This document shows positions 60,801-64,000 of a stretch of DNA of 64,000 nt, in pieces; position 1 is the first letter of the stretch, and every line of letters starts with the position of its first letter. The stretch is from Lytechinus variegatus. Lineage: Eukaryota; Echinodermata; Echinoidea; Temnopleuroida; Toxopneustidae. The stretch spans positions 28,237,129 to 28,301,128 of the forward strand of contig NC_054746.1 of the NCBI RefSeq assembly GCF_018143015.1, given 5' to 3'. A program made the position numbers and the translations under genes. The notes below the pieces were generated by a model. The model saw only the letters and a program-made list of their open reading frames with translations. It did no database searches and was not told the DNA's origin.

Positions 60801-61436
60801 ATATCCTACACGTCAATCCGAGGAATTTCATTTTCCTCTACCCCGGACAATTCTTGCCAAATCCATCTTCACTTTCGAAGGCCCTCGACTTTGGGGCACT
60901 CTTGATAATACTATCAAAGATTCCCCAAGCCTAAATTCTTTTAAATTTAAGTTGAAAAAGTTTCTCCAAGATACTCGTTAGTTTGTTTAACTCTTCATCA
61001 CTCATACATTATACTTTTCATATATACTCAGCACTACGAGCTGTGAAATATGATATTTTTCGTTTTCCTGTTGATCCGTAAATTCGCTGTGAGTGTTGGG
61101 GCAAGAATCTGGAGACCACTGATCTTGCTATTTTCTCTCATTTCTATTTCTTTCTTTTTATTCTTTTAAACTATTCATTCAGATAGTTTTACGTTCAAAT
61201 TTCTACCATGTTGTGTTTGTGTTTTGTTTATATTCTTCATACGTATGTTATAGGAGGCTGCATCCTACAAGCTTCGCTTTTTAGCAGCCTCCTCCGTTTC
61301 CGACCTGTTATCTTGAGTATTATACATAATAAGTTTCTTTGTTTTATTGATTATAATTATATCAAGATGTATGTAACAAAACTATTGTAAATGTAAATGA
61401 TTGTTGGAAATGGAAAAAAATAAATGAAATGAAATG
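57893..61436 (+). mobile_element. Apparently intact CR1/Jockey-group LINE, 3544 bp
   Basis: Bounded by an exact 11-bp target duplication. A ~50-bp leader precedes a 1012-codon ORF with endonuclease and reverse transcriptase. It is followed by a ~455-bp 3'UTR with a 10-bp-stem hairpin (AGGAGGCTGC 61252-61261, GCAGCCTCCT 61284-61293) and an (AAATGA)n-like tail (AAATGAAATGAAATGA). No ORF1 is present: either the family has a single ORF or this copy is slightly 5'-truncated. The lack of stops and the exact duplication mean a recent insertion. Confidence 0.88.
57943..60981 (+). CDS. LINE endonuclease/reverse transcriptase, 1012 aa
   Basis: The EEP (APE-like) endonuclease spans about residues 69-290, with MHMNIRSL, LTETWLS (E106), GDFNID (from 213) and SDHFPIF (from 278), the metal and catalytic blocks. 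A linker follows. The reverse transcriptase spans about 480-770, with NYRPISLLPTLSKILER, FLDLSKAFDTINHEILL, WGVPQGSILGPLLFSIYIND and the active-site FADD at 740-743 (a variant of YADD). A C-terminal region has LNYGIIVWGNT, LQKKALRVIF and FTFEGPRLWGTLDN, as usual for CR1/Jockey-group proteins. It acts in target-primed retrotransposition. All key residues seen are intact. Confidence 0.92.
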   Translation: MLNDDELYHLFRPNTETQQKNCNLPYFENLVSKEMNLAVDLNDNNDNNYHSSNYFTINQFKSPEKSANTFSIMHMNIRSLSCNFDNLRLLTDTSPQTNLSVIALTETWLSQESNTLYSLPGYTFVENNRANRRGGGVGLYINEKIEYFIHTDLNCMNEFAESIVIEIQIQKSKNIIIAVFYRPPNSNSHIFLEYLQDFLRNPVFINKDCYIAGDFNIDISNTNHNASQEFLDIMISSSFLPLITKPTRVTNQSATLIDNIFCNVTPLPESGIILSDISDHFPIFSRVPFRLTKNHSPQHKFRKVTPNNIARLKEGLEDTDWSEVFGSQDTNTAYNIFIKNLTTHLDRHVPLVNKCYNYKKSPRLPWISKSILRSINRKNNLYYADKINRSEKSHRKYTMYKNTLTKILRSEKRKYFTNQLIHFKHDIRKTWQTINNALNKYSVKSNIKTIKHNDIEIHDSARIADIFNQYFSQIGKNLADNIPLTQKKFTDFTHRPNPNSLFLLPVHRNEIIDTVNNLKNKKSCGHDGIDNILLKNVIEYIVDPLVHIFNLSLINGVVPDNMKISKVIPVYKKGDKNNVCNYRPISLLPTLSKILERVIYTRLLKFLNKYNIISDFQFGFRQKHSTSHATLSFVEKITKAIDNFEHTVGVFLDLSKAFDTINHEILLYKLENYGIRGKALEWFRNYLINRKQFVNINEQNSSPLKVNWGVPQGSILGPLLFSIYINDIHNSSIMLSYILFADDSNVLYSHPNPDILVNILNIELEKLVQWIRSNKLSINVKKTKCMLFSNSLDKLPYDIKLDNADIEVVTTTKFLGLIVDNNLSWKTHIDFICRTISRNIGVVNKVKFFLPTSSLKMLYSTLILPYLNYGIIVWGNTHTSYLERILLLQKKALRVIFNMSWRSHTDQLFIDNKILKVKTLYQYNLGQFMYQLNNNMLPSIFDSSFNKNKTIHKYPTRQSEEFHFPLPRTILAKSIFTFEGPRLWGTLDNTIKDSPSLNSFKFKLKKFLQDTR

Positions 61437-61447
61437 AAGAATTTGAT
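61437..61447 (+). repeat. LINE target-site duplication, right
   Basis: AAGAATTTGAT, directly after the AAATGA-type tail; exact copy of 57882-57892. Confidence 0.85.
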
Positions 61448-62879
61448 GTGAGATGATCTGATAAATTACAGTTAAAATCAATATGCGAGGAAGCGAAGCG
61501 AGCGAGTTATTCTTCAGTAGTTAGAATAGTCCGAAAACATCCTTCAAGTGGTGTATAATTATCACATGAAGGGCTGTACATACGGGAATAATATAACCGT
61601 GTACATAATATTACCAACTATCACTTTTGGAAATGATATAGAGGACTATCTAGATTTTTTAATGGCTGTGGTAATGGTTTTGTAGTAATATATAAAATAC
61701 TTATACTAATCAAAGGTTATATCTAAAAGCGAGCGAGCAATATTTGAATAGTTAGAATACAGAGTGATGACCAAAATCGTCTTTCAAGGGGTGCGTAATT
61801 ATTTGAGAAAGGCCGCGAGTGAGCGTAGTGAGCGAACCTTGAAAAGGCTGTTTTGTTTCAGTCGTTAATTTGAAAGATTACATAGGATAAGATAATAAGT
61901 GCAAATTATTAATAGCGTTAATCTTAGAACAGGAAAATGAAATATATAGAGCAATTAAGGATTGAGCAATTCATATTTGTTCAGTGAAAATTCTTTAGCT
62001 GAATAGTAGGTGAGATGAGAATAAAAATAAATGGTGATTAATAAGCCTTATCTAGGCCATTATCTGATCAGAGGCCACAATAATAAACTTCCAAAATCGT
62101 GGAAATAGCACAATAATGCAGAATAATGAAATGGAAAAAACATTGCAGAAAGGAATAATTGATAAAATTGTAAAGATAAGTTATGTGGGAAATATTGCTG
62201 ACCTAAATGCCCCCGTTTTTCATCATTCACTTTACTTGAAGTATAGGGTATATGCCTATATTTTGTTATTGGTTTATGATCAACGTTATAACAATATTTA
62301 AAAATCATTGGTCTCATAAATGGACTTATACTTCGCATGATGCAGCGGATGTACAATAAGCTAAACGTAAAAGGATTTATCATGGTCAATTTCTTGTAAG
62401 AATAATTGATTGACCGCGCGAGATTTTTTTTTTTAAATGCAAAATCAGGCCAATTTAAGAACTTTGACTTCATTTATTTTTGTTTGAATAAGTGAGGGAG
62501 GAATGATAGCACATTCCACCCCCCCCCCCTCCAGAAAGTAAGGCACTATATCCCTTAATCTCCCGCCCCCCCCCGTATTTACGCCCTGGATTTACACTTT
62601 CATAATTTTCAGATGTCTGTTTCACTTTCCTCTCATAAAATATCTCCCTTTTTTCTACAATGTCCACTTTCTCATTGAACTTTTCACTCTCTTTAATTTC
62701 TTCTTTTAATAAGTGTACTCTCCAAGGTTTCAAAAGTTCCCTTGTTAATTTAGCTAAATTGATAGGACATATTTATTTGAGATATCCATGCTCTTCATTT
62801 GGGTCCTACATGATCAGAAACGAGACAAAAGTTAATATCTGAAGCATAAATATGAATGCGTTAATCAGTAAAGAAAACA
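61448..62879. other. No gene seen; remains of the older hAT-like element
   Basis: Has GAAGCGAGCGAG-type cores and C/G runs near 62518-62575. Short open frames only. Confidence 0.4.
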
Positions 62880-64000
62880 TGAATAGGTTAATCAGTAATA
62901 GTAGAGCGGATAAGCTCCAAAAATCACAAGAATTGTGCAAAATTTGACTAAAGCATGAAACTTTCACAAGTATTAGTATATGCCGTAAGATTTATTTTAA
63001 AGATGGGAGGTAAATTTTAAAATGCCATTTTCGGCCGTTGCCATGGCAACGGAATAATTTCTCAAAACTGACATACATTCCCATGTAAATGGTAAATAAA
63101 CATGATATAGATGAATAAAATGATAACTTTCAAGCTTCCAATTGAATATATATAAAATTTAGAAACATTCAAAATCAACAAGATAGTTCCAATCGGTCCG
63201 TTGCCATGGCAACGGCTTGTTTTTCCCCAGAAAAATAAAAATTTTGATTAAAAAAATGTTGTAGAATATGATTTCTTTAATTTTCCCTAATTTTACAGTG
63301 TTAAACAAAGATATTTTGGTTGCTAGATGTATAAATTATATCTCAAGCCATTGCCATGGCAACCAAATAACAACTGATTTACAAAAATAACATGGTTGAC
63401 AAGACAATGGGCAGGTGGAAAAATCAACTGGAATTGACTTAATCTGTATGCTTTAGTTTTGACCCCCTCATTTGAACCAAAAATACAGAAAGTGTTCTGC
63501 AGGAGTTCTTTATAAAGATAAAACTTTATGTTGCATTGGTAATGCTTGAATTAAATAAAAAGAAACAATGTTGCAAAGAACCCGTTGCCATGGCAACAGC
63601 TTATTTTCCTCTAGAAAGGTAAAATTATTGATAAAAATGTAGAATACATGTATGATCATCAGTCAATTTTCAATAATTTTTAGGTACTAATCGAGATATG
63701 TTTGTGACTAAATTTATATATATATATAAAACATCTTAAGTCATTGCCATGGCAACCAGATAACATTCAATTTAAAAAACAACAAAACAGGGATGACAAG
63801 GTTATGGATAGGTGAATAATACAATGAAAATAACTTTTATGCATAAGGTTTGACCTACTCAATTAATTTAGGGGAAATAATAAAGTTAGTGTTTTGCATG
63901 AACTCATTAGAATGTCCAACATTGATGTTGCCTTAGCAATACTTGAATTCCACGATAAATATCAATGTTGCAAATGACCTGTTGCCATAGCAACGGCTCA
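62880..64000. repeat. ~390-bp tandem satellite carrying X-box palindromes, runs off the window
   Basis: GTTGCCATGGCAAC or a one-base variant occurs at 63037, 63200, 63350, 63584, 63743 and 63981. Two kinds alternate: type A (GTTGCC...CAACGGCTT, 63200/63584/63981) and type B (ATTGCCATGGCAACCA, 63350/63743). The A-to-A spacing is 384 and 397 and B-to-B is 393, with B 150-159 bp after A. Intervening sequence is also repeated (for example TAATGCTTGAATT and ACTTGAATTCCA before type A). Each palindrome matches the RFX X-box consensus. Confidence 0.85.

Larger units (their letters stand above)
57687..62585. mobile_element. Degraded hAT-like element split by the intact LINE
   Basis: The left end CACTGGCGTAAATCCGC and right end CGTATTTACGCCCTGG are imperfect inverted repeats with adjoining G/C runs. 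Cores of the GCGAAGCGAGCGAG type occur at about 61490, 61728 and 61815. The 3.5-kb LINE at 57893-61436 sits inside, so the hAT-like copy is older. Pairing of these two ends is inference. Confidence 0.4.

Noticed and set aside
62880-64000. Regularly spaced short palindromes resembling a CRISPR array
   Set aside because: The spacers are themselves repeated with a ~390-bp period and the DNA is clearly eukaryotic; it is a satellite.

Overview
The window reads as nuclear DNA of a marine deuterostome, most probably an echinoderm and likely a sea urchin. It is AT-rich, its genes are split by short GT-AG introns, there are no operons, and most of the DNA is dispersed repeats and mobile-element remains. 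The phylum call is an inference from the repeat style and gene families; no species marker was seen.

Three host genes can be rebuilt exon by exon, all on the minus strand. (1) A 12-TM SLC16/monocarboxylate-transporter-like gene lies at 21.5-25.7 kb, with 4 coding exons, intron phases 1-1-1 and 504 aa. (2, 3) Two tandem peripherin-2/ROM1-like tetraspanin genes lie at 47.9-53.6 kb (gene A) and 54.9-57.4 kb (gene B). Both have three coding exons with intron phases 2 and 0, the same architecture as vertebrate PRPH2. Gene B (333 aa) has a normal-length tail, and its last exon is short and easily missed. Gene A (805 aa) carries about 525 extra cytoplasmic residues: an acidic Tyr-repeat region (YENI), a Pro-rich SH3-ligand-like region, a Ser-Pro-Lys/Arg block like sperm-histone tails, and an acidic Ser tail ending in a DXXLL motif. 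Gene A is the most novel object here. Both proteins lack the extra loop cysteine that vertebrate peripherin-2 uses for disulfide-linked polymers.

The rest is repeats. There are two LINEs: a broken one with an esterase plus zinc-knuckle ORF1 at 17-21 kb, and an apparently intact 1012-aa one at 57.9-61.4 kb with an 11-bp target duplication. There is also a 5'-truncated LINE tail at 11.2 kb that shares a 3'UTR hairpin with the intact copy. Two TA-flanked Tc1/mariner-like non-autonomous elements sit in inverted orientation 20.5 kb apart, one of them inside gene A. Several hAT-like elements are built of ~112-bp units with a GCGAAGCGCGAG core. Three copies of a long foldback element and several smaller MITEs are present. 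Minisatellites include a 15-bp unit at three loci, a mirrored ~17-bp unit at 8.8-9.2 kb and a GAGACGTCTC cluster at 27.4-27.9 kb.

The right edge (about 62.9-64.0 kb, running off the window) is a ~390-bp tandem satellite. Each unit carries two near-perfect GTTGCCATGGCAAC palindromes, the consensus X-box bound by RFX ciliary transcription factors. The long stretches at 1-16 kb, 38-47 kb and between genes hold no gene I can support.
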